A DNA stretch of 64,000 nt from Kiritimatiellales bacterium (GCA_003246265.1 QKAU01000014.1:27699-91698), one strand, 5' to 3'. Counted from the first letter of the stretch, positions 27,264-36,460 are shown. Translations and numbers: made by a program. The notes: generated from the sequence alone by a model not told the origin.

Positions 27264-28289
27264 CTAGGCGTTGGTCGCCAGAGCGGTCGATTCGCGCACG
27301 ACCAGGTGCGGTTCGAACCGCAGCTGCCTGATCGGTACCTGGCGGTCGCGGTTTTCAATCCGGTCGATCACCAGCTGCGCCGCCTGGATGCCGATCTCGT
27401 AGGCATCCTGGTGCAGTGTCGTCGCCGGGGGAATCATGTATTTCGAGAACTGTTCATCGCCGAAGCCGATGACCGAAACCTCGTTGGGGATGCTGATCCC
27501 CATGTCATGGAATACCTTGTAGATGGACGGTAGCATGAAGTCTCCGCCGGCAAAGATCGCGGTGGGCCGACGGGGTACCGACATCAGCTTGCGGATCATC
27601 GCCTCGTTGACCTTGCCATCCTTGAAATCCCACTCCTCCGAGACCACGATGGGTTCGGATCCGGTGTTGCGCATCACGGTGCCCTCGAAGCCCCGCTTCC
27701 GCAACTGGAGGCTTTCCGTATCGGTGAAGAGACCGGCAATGCGACGGTGGCCCAGGGAGAGCAGATGCTCTGCCGCCAGCTGTCCACCATGCTCGTCGGC
27801 CGTGCCGACAAAGTCGTGTTTTTTTTCACTGGTCAACGCATAGTCCACGCTCACCACCGGCATGTGGTGGGTCTGGATCGCGGCCGAGACCTCTTCCATG
27901 CGGTGCTGGTAGGGCCGGATGATCAGTCCCTCGACGCGCCGTTCGGCCAGCCGCTGCACCAGCTGTTCATCCTGTCCGTCCTGCCGGTGCATCAGCAGGA
28001 TCGGCAGGTAGTTCCGCTTCATCAGCTCGTCGTGCGCCCCGCGGAAGATTTCCTCCGTGAAATGGTCGACGAAGGGATCGATGATCAACCCCACCGAATA
28101 GGTCTTCCCACTCTGCATCCCCTTGGCGAAGAGATTCTGCACGTAGCCCATCTCGGCCGCCACTTTTTCGATCTTCTTTACGGTCGAGGCCTTGTGCAGC
28201 GCCGCGTTGCCGTTCAGCACCCGGCTCACGGTCTGGAACGAATACCCGGTCTTCAGGGCGATGTCGCGGATGGTAACCTGTTTGCTCAT
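27264..28289 (-). CDS. LacI-family transcriptional regulator
   Basis: 341 aa from ATG 28289 (MSKQVTIRDIALKTGYS); the longer ORF start only adds hydrophobic noise. The N-terminal helix-turn-helix TIRDIALKTGYSFQTVSRVLNG with hinge helix to residue ~60 is typical. The periplasmic-binding-protein-like core shows YSVGLIIDPFVDHF, DFVGTADEHGGQLAAEHLLSLGHRRIAGL and the C-lobe SVIGFGDEQFSKYMIPPATTL. It should respond to a sugar released by the locus and control the GH86-led operon, the symporter or both. The palindrome about 100 bp upstream of its start is a candidate operator. Confidence 0.93.
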   Translation of the reverse strand: MSKQVTIRDIALKTGYSFQTVSRVLNGNAALHKASTVKKIEKVAAEMGYVQNLFAKGMQSGKTYSVGLIIDPFVDHFTEEIFRGAHDELMKRNYLPILLMHRQDGQDEQLVQRLAERRVEGLIIRPYQHRMEEVSAAIQTHHMPVVSVDYALTSEKKHDFVGTADEHGGQLAAEHLLSLGHRRIAGLFTDTESLQLRKRGFEGTVMRNTGSEPIVVSEEWDFKDGKVNEAMIRKLMSVPRRPTAIFAGGDFMLPSIYKVFHDMGISIPNEVSVIGFGDEQFSKYMIPPATTLHQDAYEIGIQAAQLVIDRIENRDRQVPIRQLRFEPHLVVRESTALATNA

Positions 28290-28385
28290 GGTCCAGTTTG
28301 TTAGCAAAAACATTCCCCAAGGAACAACAAATAAAGCCATATCTTTTGGCCAGTGCTCCTACGGAAATGAGAACATAACATGAAA

Positions 28386-28412
28386 TACCGCAAACCATGG
28401 TCGTTTGCGGTA
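28386..28412. promoter_or_regulatory. Perfect 10-bp palindrome upstream of the LacI-type gene
   Basis: TACCGCAAAC and GTTTGCGGTA are exact complements around 7 bases. The palindrome lies about 100 bp upstream of the regulator start, between it and the symporter terminator. Bilateral symmetry with a GCAAAC core fits a LacI-type operator for autoregulation. Confidence 0.5.
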
Positions 28413-28437
28413 GCCTCGGAATTCCATACCGATGCAC

Positions 28438-28466
28438 AAAAAGCCCCGGCCTGCATCCGGGGCTTT
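28438..28466 (-). terminator. Intrinsic terminator after the symporter gene
   Basis: AAAGCCCCGG / CCGGGGCTTT pair around a 7-nt loop. Read on the minus strand, the second arm runs into TTTTT. It sits about 20 bases past the symporter stop and separates the symporter transcript from lacI. Confidence 0.85.
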
Positions 28467-28485
28467 CCGTTCCCTTGGCCTGCGC

Positions 28486-30438
28486 CTAGCGGAAGATGAT
28501 GTAGAGCACGATGGTCGCAAGCACGACGACAATACCCCAGGTTTTCGTCACCTTCGTCGTCGACATGTCCATCTTTTCATTAACGGGCAGGTTGACCGGC
28601 TGGGGTAGCGGACTCACGAGGGTCAGGATGCCGAGCACCGCAAGGATCACGCCCAGGCAGATAGCCATGCGGTTCAGGAACGGGATGCCCGCCGTCGCCG
28701 GCGTCCACTTCAGCGCGCCGTAGAGGATCGGATTGAGCAACAGGCCGACCGTGCCGCAGTAGCGCGGGGCGCGGTGGACCAGCAGGCCGAAGATGAATAC
28801 GGAGAGGATGCCACAGCTGATGAAGCCCTGGAACTCCTGGATGAAGGTGAAGATGCCGTTGAACTTCGGGCTTCCCAGGTTCGGTGCGATCAGGATCGCG
28901 ATCAGCACGAAAGCCAGGGTGCAGATGCGGCCGACAGTGACCAGTTCGAAGGGTTTGGCCTCCTTGCGCACCTTGTGGTAGATGTCCATCGCAAAGATCG
29001 TGGACGCCGAATTGAGCATGGAGGCCAGCGAGCTGACCACCGCGCCGAAGATCGCCGCAAGCACGAAGCCCATGATCCCGTTGCCCTTGGGCAGCACGTT
29101 GCGCAGCAAGGTCGGGAAGGCCGCGTCGTAGTCGTAGCCCACCAGCTTCTGGCTGAAAACGATTCGTCCTTCCTTCTTGCCCTTGTTGGCCTCCTTGGCC
29201 TGGTCGACGAGACCGGAGTTGATGGCGAAAAGATCGCCTGCGGCCACATCCGCGGGGAGGTCGCACGCCGTGTCCAGCAACGCCGCATTCGATGCCGTCA
29301 GCCGGGCGGCCAGTTCGACGTGCCCCTCGGCGAAGGTGTCGGTAAAGACATACATCTTGGAAATGTCGCCCTGCTCGAAGGCCTGGATGATCGGGGCATT
29401 CTTGATGACCGCCTGCTCCTTGAGATCGCCGCGGAAAAGGTTGAACGCCAGGATGCCGGGAATCACCACCACGAAGGGGATGATCAGCTTGAGGCCGGCG
29501 GCGAAGACGACACCCTTCTGGCCTTCGTTGAGGCTCTTGGAACCCAAGGTCCGCTGGGTGATGTACTGGTTGAGCCCCCAATAGAAGAAGTTGGGGATCC
29601 AAAGTCCGATCATCAGCGCGGTCCAGGGGATTTCGGGGTCGTTGGCCGGCCTGAACATGTGCAGCTTGCCGGCAGGGACCGGTGCCTGGTTCAAGGTCAC
29701 GAAGCGCTCGAAGGCCCCTTGGTTGGCAAGGGTGTCGGCCGTAACGCCGGGATCGGCGGCGGAGGGTGCCAGTACGGCAGGGTCGGCCATGCCCAGGGCT
29801 TTGAAGACCAGCACCGTAACCACGACCCCTCCGACAATCAGCGCCGCGCCCTGGATGAGATCGGCCCAGGCGCAGGCCTTCAGGCCGCCCGCGAACACGT
29901 AGATTGCGGCCAGCAGGCCGATGATCCAGCAACCCACCGTGATGTTGCCGAGGTCCAGCCCCAGGAAGCTCTGCCCCTGGAAGAAGACGGTGATGACCTT
30001 GGCCCCCGAGAAGATGACCGAGGCGGTCGGCACGCCGACGAGGATGATCATGGTCGCAATCGCCATGAAGGTGCGGGCGAAGGTGTTGTAGCGGTATTCA
30101 AGAAACTCCGGGATGGTATAGATGCCGCTGCGCAGGAAGGTGGGGAGGAATACGAACGCCACGACCACCAGGGTGATGGCCGCCATCCATTCGTAGCTGG
30201 CGATCGCCATGCCCAGCCAGTCGGCCGCCTTGCCGCTCATCCCCACGAACTGCTCGGTCGAAATGTTGGCCGCGATGAGCGAAAAGCCGACCAGCCACCA
30301 GGTCAGTCCGCGCCCCGCCAGGAAGTAGTCCGCCGCACCGTGCTCGCTGTGCGTCTCCTCCCCCTTCGACTTCCACAGGCCGATCGTGATGACCGACGCG
30401 ACGAATGCCACGAATACCACGATATCAATGATTCCCAT
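28486..30438 (-). CDS. Sodium:solute symporter family (SSS/SGLT) transporter
   Basis: 650 aa polytopic inner-membrane protein, with GGAGG 6 nt before the ATG. The opening MGIIDIVVFVAFVASVITIGLW and the segment AADYFLAGRGLTWWLVGFSLIAANISTEQFVGMSGKA (shortened: the A-x-N-IS-TEQF region carries sodium-site residues) are characteristic of SGLT-like carriers. About 13-14 membrane helices are apparent. A hydrophilic insertion of roughly 130 residues sits in the middle, with the GYDYDAAFPTLLRNVLP segment resuming the core. It probably imports monosaccharides such as galactose or anhydrogalactose released by the locus. It lies directly upstream of lacI but is separated from it by a terminator. Confidence 0.9.
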   Translation of the reverse strand: MGIIDIVVFVAFVASVITIGLWKSKGEETHSEHGAADYFLAGRGLTWWLVGFSLIAANISTEQFVGMSGKAADWLGMAIASYEWMAAITLVVVAFVFLPTFLRSGIYTIPEFLEYRYNTFARTFMAIATMIILVGVPTASVIFSGAKVITVFFQGQSFLGLDLGNITVGCWIIGLLAAIYVFAGGLKACAWADLIQGAALIVGGVVVTVLVFKALGMADPAVLAPSAADPGVTADTLANQGAFERFVTLNQAPVPAGKLHMFRPANDPEIPWTALMIGLWIPNFFYWGLNQYITQRTLGSKSLNEGQKGVVFAAGLKLIIPFVVVIPGILAFNLFRGDLKEQAVIKNAPIIQAFEQGDISKMYVFTDTFAEGHVELAARLTASNAALLDTACDLPADVAAGDLFAINSGLVDQAKEANKGKKEGRIVFSQKLVGYDYDAAFPTLLRNVLPKGNGIMGFVLAAIFGAVVSSLASMLNSASTIFAMDIYHKVRKEAKPFELVTVGRICTLAFVLIAILIAPNLGSPKFNGIFTFIQEFQGFISCGILSVFIFGLLVHRAPRYCGTVGLLLNPILYGALKWTPATAGIPFLNRMAICLGVILAVLGILTLVSPLPQPVNLPVNEKMDMSTTKVTKTWGIVVVLATIVLYIIFR

Positions 30439-30591
30439 CCCTTACCTCCAGTTTGTGTTTTCGCGTATGGTGGTTGCACGTTCTACACGTTGCCCACCCC
30501 CTTGGAAAGACATTTTCCGGCGATTCAAAACCCGCCGACCCGGTTGACAAGTCTCCAGAACATGTGCGACTTTTTTTCCGATCTCCGGGCC

Positions 30592-32286
30592 ATGTACGAC
30601 GTGACTAACAAGAACCCCTATATTGCCGAAACCCTACTCCACGCGGGACTGATCGGCGAAGAGGAGGCGCGCGCCGCCGAGGCCGAGGCCGGGGCGCGCG
30701 GCATCGGGTTGCTCGACTGCCTGGCCGATGGCGGGCGCAACAAGGCGGAACTCTTCGCGGCACTGGCCGCACGCGCGGGGATGGAGGCTGTTTCCCTCGA
30801 CCCCGCCACTCCGCCTCCGGTTGCGGCGCAGCTCGTCCCCGCCGAGGTGGCCCTGCGCTACCGGGTCGTCCCCCTGCGAAGATCAGGCGGAATCCTTGCC
30901 GTGGCGGTCGGCGATCCCTTCGATCTCGAAACCCTCGATACCCTGCGCTACATCCTCAAGGATCCGGTCGAGACCTTCGCCGCTCTCCCCGAACAGATCG
31001 ATGCCACGCTGGCCCGTCTCTATCCCCACGGCGATGCGGAGGGTCCCGGCCAGGTGGGAGACGGCAGCATGGGGGCCGCGCCCCACCCCCCCCCGGATAT
31101 CATCCAGGACGTCGACGACGCGGTGGAAAGCGACGAACCGGTCATCCGGCTCGTCAACCTGCTCATTCTGGAAGGCTACCGGCAACGCGCCTCCGACATC
31201 CATCTGGAACCGCTGGCCAACCGCTTCCGTGTCCGCTACCGCATCGACGGTGCCCTGCGCGACGTCGAGCCGCCGCCACGCCGCCTGCACCCGCCCGTCA
31301 TCAGCCGCCTCAAGATCATGGCCGGCATGAAGATTTCCGAGAAGCGGCTGCCGCAGGATGGCCGCATCCGGATCCGCGCCATGGGCCGGGACCTCGACCT
31401 CCGCGTGTCGGCCATTCCCAGCAACCACGGCGAAAGCATCGTCATGCGGATCCTCGACAAGCAGAACCTCCAGCTCGGCCTGCCCAACCTCGGCTTCCTG
31501 CCGGACGACCAGTCCACCTTTGATCGCTTCATCCGGCACCCCGACGGCATTGTGCTGATCACCGGACCGACCGGTTCGGGCAAGACCACCACCCTCTACG
31601 CCTGCCTCAACCACCTCAACCGCCCCGACCGCAAGATCATTACCGTCGAGGATCCGGTCGAGTACCAGCTCACCGGCGTCAACCAGGTGCATGTCCGCCC
31701 CGACATCGGCCTCTCCTTCGCCGCCGCCCTGCGCTCGATCCTGCGCCAGGCCCCGAACATCATCATGATCGGCGAGATCCGCGACCGGGAAACGGCCGAG
31801 ATTGCCGTCAACGCCGCCCTGACAGGCCACCTGGTGCTCAGCACCCTCCACACCAACGACGCCCCCTCCGCCGTTACCCGCCTCGCCGATATCGGCATCA
31901 AGCCCTTCCTCGTTGCCTCCGCGCTGCGTGGCGTGGTTGCGCAACGGCTGGTCCGCACGGTCTGCGGGGCATGCCGGACCGCCTACGCACCTGGCGAGGC
32001 GGAACGGCTGCTCGTCGGTGCCGTCCCCAACCTCTTCCGGGGCGAAGGATGCGCCACGTGCGGCTCCACCGGCTACTTCGGCCGCAAGGGACTCTTCGAA
32101 CTGCTCTCGGTGGACGACGACCTGCGTCAGCTGATCCACGCGCAAGCCGGGACGGCCGAACTGCGCCGCGCCGCGCGCGCCATGGGGATGCGGACCCTGC
32201 GCGAAGACGGGCTGCGCAAGGCAGTGGAGGGCGAAACCACCCTGCCGGAAGTACTGCGGGCAACCATGAAGGAGGGCGATTCATGA
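30592..32286 (+). CDS. GspE/PilB-family secretion or pilus assembly ATPase (copy 1)
   Basis: 564 aa from ATG 30592 (MYDVTNKNPYIAETLL). Another ATG at 30562 is in frame and neither has a good SD. The ORF-track start 1.8 kb upstream is antisense to the symporter. The N-terminal N1/MshEN-like region covers ~10-140. The ATPase core has Walker A GPTGSGKTTTLY (~324-335), the Asp box ITVEDPVEYQL, Walker B NIIMIGEIRD and the His box LSTLHTNDAPSAVTR. A zinc-binding four-Cys site (CGACRT, CATCG) is present. Nine consecutive C lie at 31086-31094. It powers type IV pilus or type II secretion pseudopilus assembly. The next gene overlaps by ATGA. Confidence 0.9.
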   Translation: MYDVTNKNPYIAETLLHAGLIGEEEARAAEAEAGARGIGLLDCLADGGRNKAELFAALAARAGMEAVSLDPATPPPVAAQLVPAEVALRYRVVPLRRSGGILAVAVGDPFDLETLDTLRYILKDPVETFAALPEQIDATLARLYPHGDAEGPGQVGDGSMGAAPHPPPDIIQDVDDAVESDEPVIRLVNLLILEGYRQRASDIHLEPLANRFRVRYRIDGALRDVEPPPRRLHPPVISRLKIMAGMKISEKRLPQDGRIRIRAMGRDLDLRVSAIPSNHGESIVMRILDKQNLQLGLPNLGFLPDDQSTFDRFIRHPDGIVLITGPTGSGKTTTLYACLNHLNRPDRKIITVEDPVEYQLTGVNQVHVRPDIGLSFAAALRSILRQAPNIIMIGEIRDRETAEIAVNAALTGHLVLSTLHTNDAPSAVTRLADIGIKPFLVASALRGVVAQRLVRTVCGACRTAYAPGEAERLLVGAVPNLFRGEGCATCGSTGYFGRKGLFELLSVDDDLRQLIHAQAGTAELRRAARAMGMRTLREDGLRKAVEGETTLPEVLRATMKEGDS

Positions 32287-33983
32287 CCCCCCTGCCCCCC
32301 GTCTTGGACAAGCTCGTGGAAACCGGCCGGCTCGGCCTGGAGCAGGCGCAGGCCATCGTCGAAGAGCACCGCCGCGAAGGACGGACCATTCGCGATGTGG
32401 CGGTGGACGCCGGGTTTGTCCCCGAGCCGGCCTTTCTCGCCGCGGTCGCGTTCCTGCTGGATGCCCGCATCGTGGACCTGGCTGCGGCCGAGGTGGCTGC
32501 CGGCGTCGTGCAGGCCGTGCCGGCGGCTATCGCGCGCCTCTACCGCGTGGTTCCAATCAAGGCCGACGACCGGTGCGTTACCGTGGCCGTGGCCGACTAC
32601 CCGAGCCCGGCCGAAGCCGACGACCTCGCCTTCGCCCTTTCGCGCAGTGTCGAATTCGTCGTCGCGCCCAAGGCGCAGCTGGAGGAGGCGCTGGCCCGGC
32701 TGCACGGCGACGGAGGCGATCCGGTGGAGGAACTGCTTTCCGACATCGGGGCAGGCTGGCAAGGGGCCGGGGATGCCGGCACCCGGGAGGGCAAGGCCAG
32801 ACTGGAGGATCTCGAGCATGCCGCCAATGCCACCCCGGTGATCCGTTTTGTAAACCTCGTGCTCTACCAGGCGGTCAAGGACCACGCCTCCGACATCCAT
32901 TTCGAGCCTTTCGAGGACGAGTTCAAGATCCGCTACCGCGTGGATGGCGCCCTCTACGAACTGGCTCCGCCGCCCCGGTACCTGGCGCTGCCGATCATCT
33001 CGCGGATCAAGGTGATCGCGGGCCTGGACATCGCCGAAACGCGCCTCCCCCAGGATGGCCGCATCCAGCTGGCCATGGCGGGACGTTCGATCGATTTCCG
33101 CGTTTCCACCCTCCCGACCCAGTCCGGCGAGAGCGTTGTACTGCGCGTCCTCGACCGGGCGAACATCCAGCTCGACCTCGACCGGATCGGCTTTCCCGAC
33201 GACGTGGCCCCGCTCTTCCTGGAGGACATCCGGAAGCCGAACGGCATCGTGGTGGTGACGGGCCCCACCGGATCGGGAAAGACCACCACCCTCTACGCCG
33301 CACTCCAGCGGATCAACCGCACTGAAACCAAGATCCTCACCGCCGAGGATCCGGTGGAATACGATGTCGACGGGATCGTCCAGCTTCCGGTCCGGGAAAA
33401 CATCGGGCTCGATTTCGCCACTGCCCTGCGCGCCTTCCTTCGCCAGGACCCGGACGTGATCATGGTTGGCGAAATTCGCGACCTCGAAACGGCGCAAATC
33501 GCCATCCAGGCCGCGCTGACCGGGCATCTGGTCTTCAGTACGCTGCACACGAACGACGCGCCCGGCGCCGTCACCCGCCTGGTCGATATGGGCGTCGAAC
33601 CCTATCTGGTGGCATCAACGCTCGAAGCGGTGCTGGCCCAGCGGCTGGTGCGTACCATCTGCGGCTCCTGCCGGACCGCCTACGCACCCGATGAAACCTC
33701 CTTGGCGCTGCTGGACCTCGACCCCGCGCAGACCGGGGGCCAGCCTTTCCACCGCGGGACCGGATGCCCGGCCTGCTCCGGGACGGGCTACAGCGGACGG
33801 CGGGCCCTTTTCGAGTACCTGCGCGTCAACGATGCCCTCCGCACCGCCATTGCCAACCGCCAGCCAGCGAACGTCCTGCGCAGAAAAGCGGTCGAACTCG
33901 GCATGCGAACCTTGCGCGAAGACGGCATCCGATGCATTCTTGACGGCGTTACCACCGTGGAAGAAGTGGTCCGGTATACGTAA
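32283..33983 (+). CDS. GspE/PilB-family secretion or pilus assembly ATPase (copy 2)
   Basis: 566 aa from ATG 32283, overlapping copy 1 by 4 bp; the ORF-track start is inside copy 1. The domain order is the same: an N-terminal MshEN-like region, then Walker A GPTGSGKTTTLY (~327-338), AEDPVEYDV, Walker B DVIMVGEIRD, the His box FSTLHTNDAPGAVTR and zinc ligands CGSCRT and CPACSG. Similarity to copy 1 runs end to end, so the pair arose by tandem duplication or as co-inherited paralogs. They may drive two pilus systems or form a mixed hexamer. The next gene begins directly after the stop. Confidence 0.9.
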   Translation: MTPLPPVLDKLVETGRLGLEQAQAIVEEHRREGRTIRDVAVDAGFVPEPAFLAAVAFLLDARIVDLAAAEVAAGVVQAVPAAIARLYRVVPIKADDRCVTVAVADYPSPAEADDLAFALSRSVEFVVAPKAQLEEALARLHGDGGDPVEELLSDIGAGWQGAGDAGTREGKARLEDLEHAANATPVIRFVNLVLYQAVKDHASDIHFEPFEDEFKIRYRVDGALYELAPPPRYLALPIISRIKVIAGLDIAETRLPQDGRIQLAMAGRSIDFRVSTLPTQSGESVVLRVLDRANIQLDLDRIGFPDDVAPLFLEDIRKPNGIVVVTGPTGSGKTTTLYAALQRINRTETKILTAEDPVEYDVDGIVQLPVRENIGLDFATALRAFLRQDPDVIMVGEIRDLETAQIAIQAALTGHLVFSTLHTNDAPGAVTRLVDMGVEPYLVASTLEAVLAQRLVRTICGSCRTAYAPDETSLALLDLDPAQTGGQPFHRGTGCPACSGTGYSGRRALFEYLRVNDALRTAIANRQPANVLRRKAVELGMRTLREDGIRCILDGVTTVEEVVRYT

Positions 33984-34673
33984 ATGAAATGGTATAACCT
34001 TATCATCATCTGCGCGGCATTCATCACCCTGATGCTCGTTGCTACGAACAAGCACCTGAGAATGAGGTCGTGCATCTACGACTATCAGCATGCCGCCACG
34101 CCCACCGGACGGACCCTGTGCGTTGTCCGCGGCCAGATGTTCATGAATACCAGGCTGCTGCCCTATGTGCTCGACCGCTACCGCGACGACCGCGATGTCC
34201 AGTTCACCGTCTCCATGATCGCCAAGTGCCAGTCCGGCGAAGCGAACCGCATCCTCTGGGACAAGGCGGTCAGCTCGCCGCCCGGCTCCCAGATCCGCGT
34301 GGTCTGCATGGCTGCCCTGCTCACCCGCAACCAGTTCAAGGCCTGGGGGGAAATCACGGACGAGGACATTGAAATGATTGCGGTTTCGATGCCTGTGCAC
34401 ATCGTGCATTGGAGGCAGATCCTGCTGAAGTACAGCGGCGCCCCCATGCGGAGCCTCGCGAAGGATTCCTACCCCGAGCGCCACAAGTTCAAGGCGCTCT
34501 TCCGGGAATGCCTGGAAAAATACAAGGCCCAGGAGACCCTGCGGATGATGCGGGACATGGATTCCGGATTTCCTGCCGTTCCCGCCGTCCAGTCGTCCGG
34601 AGCCGGCACCCCCCTCTCCGATACCGATGGCATGGCCCGGCTCGTTGCGCGGACGCCGCGACGCGCCGCCTAG
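33984..34673 (+). CDS. Single-pass membrane protein of unknown function in the gspE-gspF cluster
   Basis: 229 aa whose ATG abuts the upstream TAA. The N-terminus MKWYNLIIICAAFITLMLVAT is one membrane helix or uncleaved signal. The rest is a soluble domain with several Cys and an alpha-helical look (RDVQFTVSMIAKC, HKFKALFRECLEKYKAQE), resembling HEAT-like repeats but too short to be sure. The last ~45 residues are low-complexity. I do not recognise a family. Placement between two assembly ATPases and a GspF protein suggests a role in the same apparatus, perhaps as a minor inner-membrane component. Confidence 0.6.
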   Translation: MKWYNLIIICAAFITLMLVATNKHLRMRSCIYDYQHAATPTGRTLCVVRGQMFMNTRLLPYVLDRYRDDRDVQFTVSMIAKCQSGEANRILWDKAVSSPPGSQIRVVCMAALLTRNQFKAWGEITDEDIEMIAVSMPVHIVHWRQILLKYSGAPMRSLAKDSYPERHKFKALFRECLEKYKAQETLRMMRDMDSGFPAVPAVQSSGAGTPLSDTDGMARLVARTPRRAA

Positions 34674-34711
34674 TCCATGGCCAATCCTAGGCCTCCACCC
34701 GATCAGGAAGC

Positions 34712-35968
34712 ATGCCCAAGTTCAGATACATAGCCCACGACATCCACGGGGAGGAGAGGCAGGGCACGGTGAATGCCGCGAACCATGGCGCGGCCGTTGA
34801 GCAGCTTCGCGGCAAGGGACTTTTTCCCTCGCAGGTCCTCGGAACGGACCTCCAGCTGCCCAAGACCGTGTCCTGCCGGCCGAAGCTGCGGTTCGACATG
34901 GAGATCCGCCTTCCATCCGGCCTGTCGGTTGTCCGGTCCAAGCAACTGATGGTCGTGACGCGGCAGATGGCCACCCTGGTCCATGCCGGACTTCCCTTGC
35001 TCCGGGGGCTCCACGTGCTGGAACGGCAGGAACGCAATGCGGCGCTCAGGAGGACGCTCGGCATGGTGGCCGGGGCCATCGAGGGCGGAAGCAACTTCGC
35101 CGATGCGCTGGCCATGCATCCGCGCATCTTCAACAAGCTTTATGTCAACATGGTCCGTGCCGGCGAAGCGGGCGGCGTGCTGGACGTCGTGCTGGACCGG
35201 CTGGCGGCCTACATGGAGAAGGCGCAAAAGATCCGGAACCGGCTCCGCAGCGCCATGACCTACCCGCTTGTCGTGCTGCTGGCGTCGTCGGCCATCATGG
35301 CGTTCCTGATGATGGCGGTCATTCCGCGTTTCGAGCGGATCTTCGCGGACATGCTGGAGGGCCGCTCCCTTCCCCCGCTAACCCTCCATGTGATGCGCCT
35401 CAGCGAACAGATCAAGCACGGATGGCCCGCAGCCCTGGCCGCGGTGGGCGCAACCTTCCTTGTCCTCGCCATGCTGAGGCGGGTTCGCGCGGGACGCCTC
35501 CTGCTCGATGGGGCAAAACTCCGGCTCCCGCTCTTCGGCAACCTCGTCCGCATGGGTGTCCTTGCCCGTTTTGCCCGGACCCTGGGGACCCTCATGCATT
35601 CGGGCGTTCCGATCCTCCAGGCCCTCGCCATCGTCAAGGAGACGCTCTCCAACGAGGCCGCCGCCGCCGCGATCCAGCGCATCCACGACGAGATCAAGGA
35701 AGGCGAGCCCATGGCGGCACCGGTCGAGGCCCTCCCCCTTTTCCCGCCCATGTTCGGAGGCATGGTCGAGGTGGGCGAGGAGACTGGCGAGCTTCCAGCC
35801 ATGCTGCTCAAGATTGCCGACCTCTACGAAGACGAGGTCGACAACGCCATCGCCGCGCTCAGCTCGGTCATCGAGCCGCTCCTGATCGTGCTGCTCGCGG
35901 TGGCGGTCGGGACAATTGTCGTTGCAATGTTCCTACCCATGGTGTCTATTATCGGTAGCATGAGTTGA
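34712..35968 (+). CDS. GspF/PilC-family inner-membrane secretion or pilus platform protein
   Basis: 418 aa with AGGA before the ATG. The start MPKFRYIAHDIHGEERQGTV and two copies of the T2SSF domain are typical. The first has TRQMATLVHAGLPLLRGLHVL, the second RFARTLGTLMHSGVPILQALAIV. Membrane segments occur near residues ~185-215, ~235-255 and at the C-terminus (PLLIVLLAVAVGTIVVAMFLPM). It is the inner-membrane platform that works with GspE/PilB to assemble pseudopilins. No pilin, secretin or prepilin peptidase gene is in the window, so the rest of the machine must be elsewhere. Confidence 0.9.
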   Translation: MPKFRYIAHDIHGEERQGTVNAANHGAAVEQLRGKGLFPSQVLGTDLQLPKTVSCRPKLRFDMEIRLPSGLSVVRSKQLMVVTRQMATLVHAGLPLLRGLHVLERQERNAALRRTLGMVAGAIEGGSNFADALAMHPRIFNKLYVNMVRAGEAGGVLDVVLDRLAAYMEKAQKIRNRLRSAMTYPLVVLLASSAIMAFLMMAVIPRFERIFADMLEGRSLPPLTLHVMRLSEQIKHGWPAALAAVGATFLVLAMLRRVRAGRLLLDGAKLRLPLFGNLVRMGVLARFARTLGTLMHSGVPILQALAIVKETLSNEAAAAAIQRIHDEIKEGEPMAAPVEALPLFPPMFGGMVEVGEETGELPAMLLKIADLYEDEVDNAIAALSSVIEPLLIVLLAVAVGTIVVAMFLPMVSIIGSMS

Positions 35969-35997
35969 GGGAAGCGCGGGACGGGAGATCGGATCGA

Positions 35998-36408
35998 ATG
36001 AAAGCCCTGTTGATTGTAGCCCATGGGAGCCGAAGGAAGGAGTCGAACGACGAGGTGCGCCGCATCGCCGCACGCATCAAGGAAAACTCCGGCCCCGCCT
36101 TCAACGAAGTCACCTGCGCCTTTCTCGAAATCTCCTCGCCACAGATCGATTCCGCGATTGCCGACCTGGCCGATGCCGGCGCCACGGAGATCAAGGTATT
36201 CCCCTACTTCCTCGCCGCGGGAACCCACGTCGTGAGCGACATCCCCCGCATCATTTCCGAGGAGCGCGCCGCGCGGCCAGGCGTGGTCTTCGAGATCCTG
36301 CCCCATCTCGGCGCCCTCCAGGGCATCAGCACGCTGATCCTCAGCCAGATCTACAAGGGGCTGCCCACCGCCCCGCAGCTCAAGGCACTGGAACTGGAGA
36401 CGGACTAG
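35998..36408 (+). CDS. CbiX/SirB-type sirohydrochlorin chelatase-like protein
   Basis: 136 aa from ATG 35998 (MKALLIVAHGSRRKESND). The size fits a single-domain short CbiX (CbiXS). The N-terminal VAHGSRR with H9 is the metal-binding histidine region of class II chelatases. The C-terminal half has KVFPYFLAAGTHVVSDIP, whose second His completes the site. Such proteins insert cobalt or iron into sirohydrochlorin for cobalamin or siroheme. No other tetrapyrrole genes are nearby. It lies 130 bp upstream of rpsU but ahead of that gene's own promoter. Confidence 0.85.
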   Translation: MKALLIVAHGSRRKESNDEVRRIAARIKENSGPAFNEVTCAFLEISSPQIDSAIADLADAGATEIKVFPYFLAAGTHVVSDIPRIISEERAARPGVVFEILPHLGALQGISTLILSQIYKGLPTAPQLKALELETD

Positions 36409-36460
36409 CCCGAAGCGTTGCCCGGCCCGGTTCGCCACGGTTTTTCGGCATACATTCCGT

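Noticed and set aside
4474-30438. SusC/SusD-like genes or a PEP-CTERM sorting signal in the degradation locus
   Set aside because: No TonB-dependent receptor or SusD-like lipoprotein is encoded, and no protein ends in a PEP-plus-helix signal.
28774-30591. Long plus-strand reading frame leading into the first gspE ORF
   Set aside because: It is antisense to the well-supported symporter gene and its translation is charged low-information sequence. The gspE homology begins near 30592.
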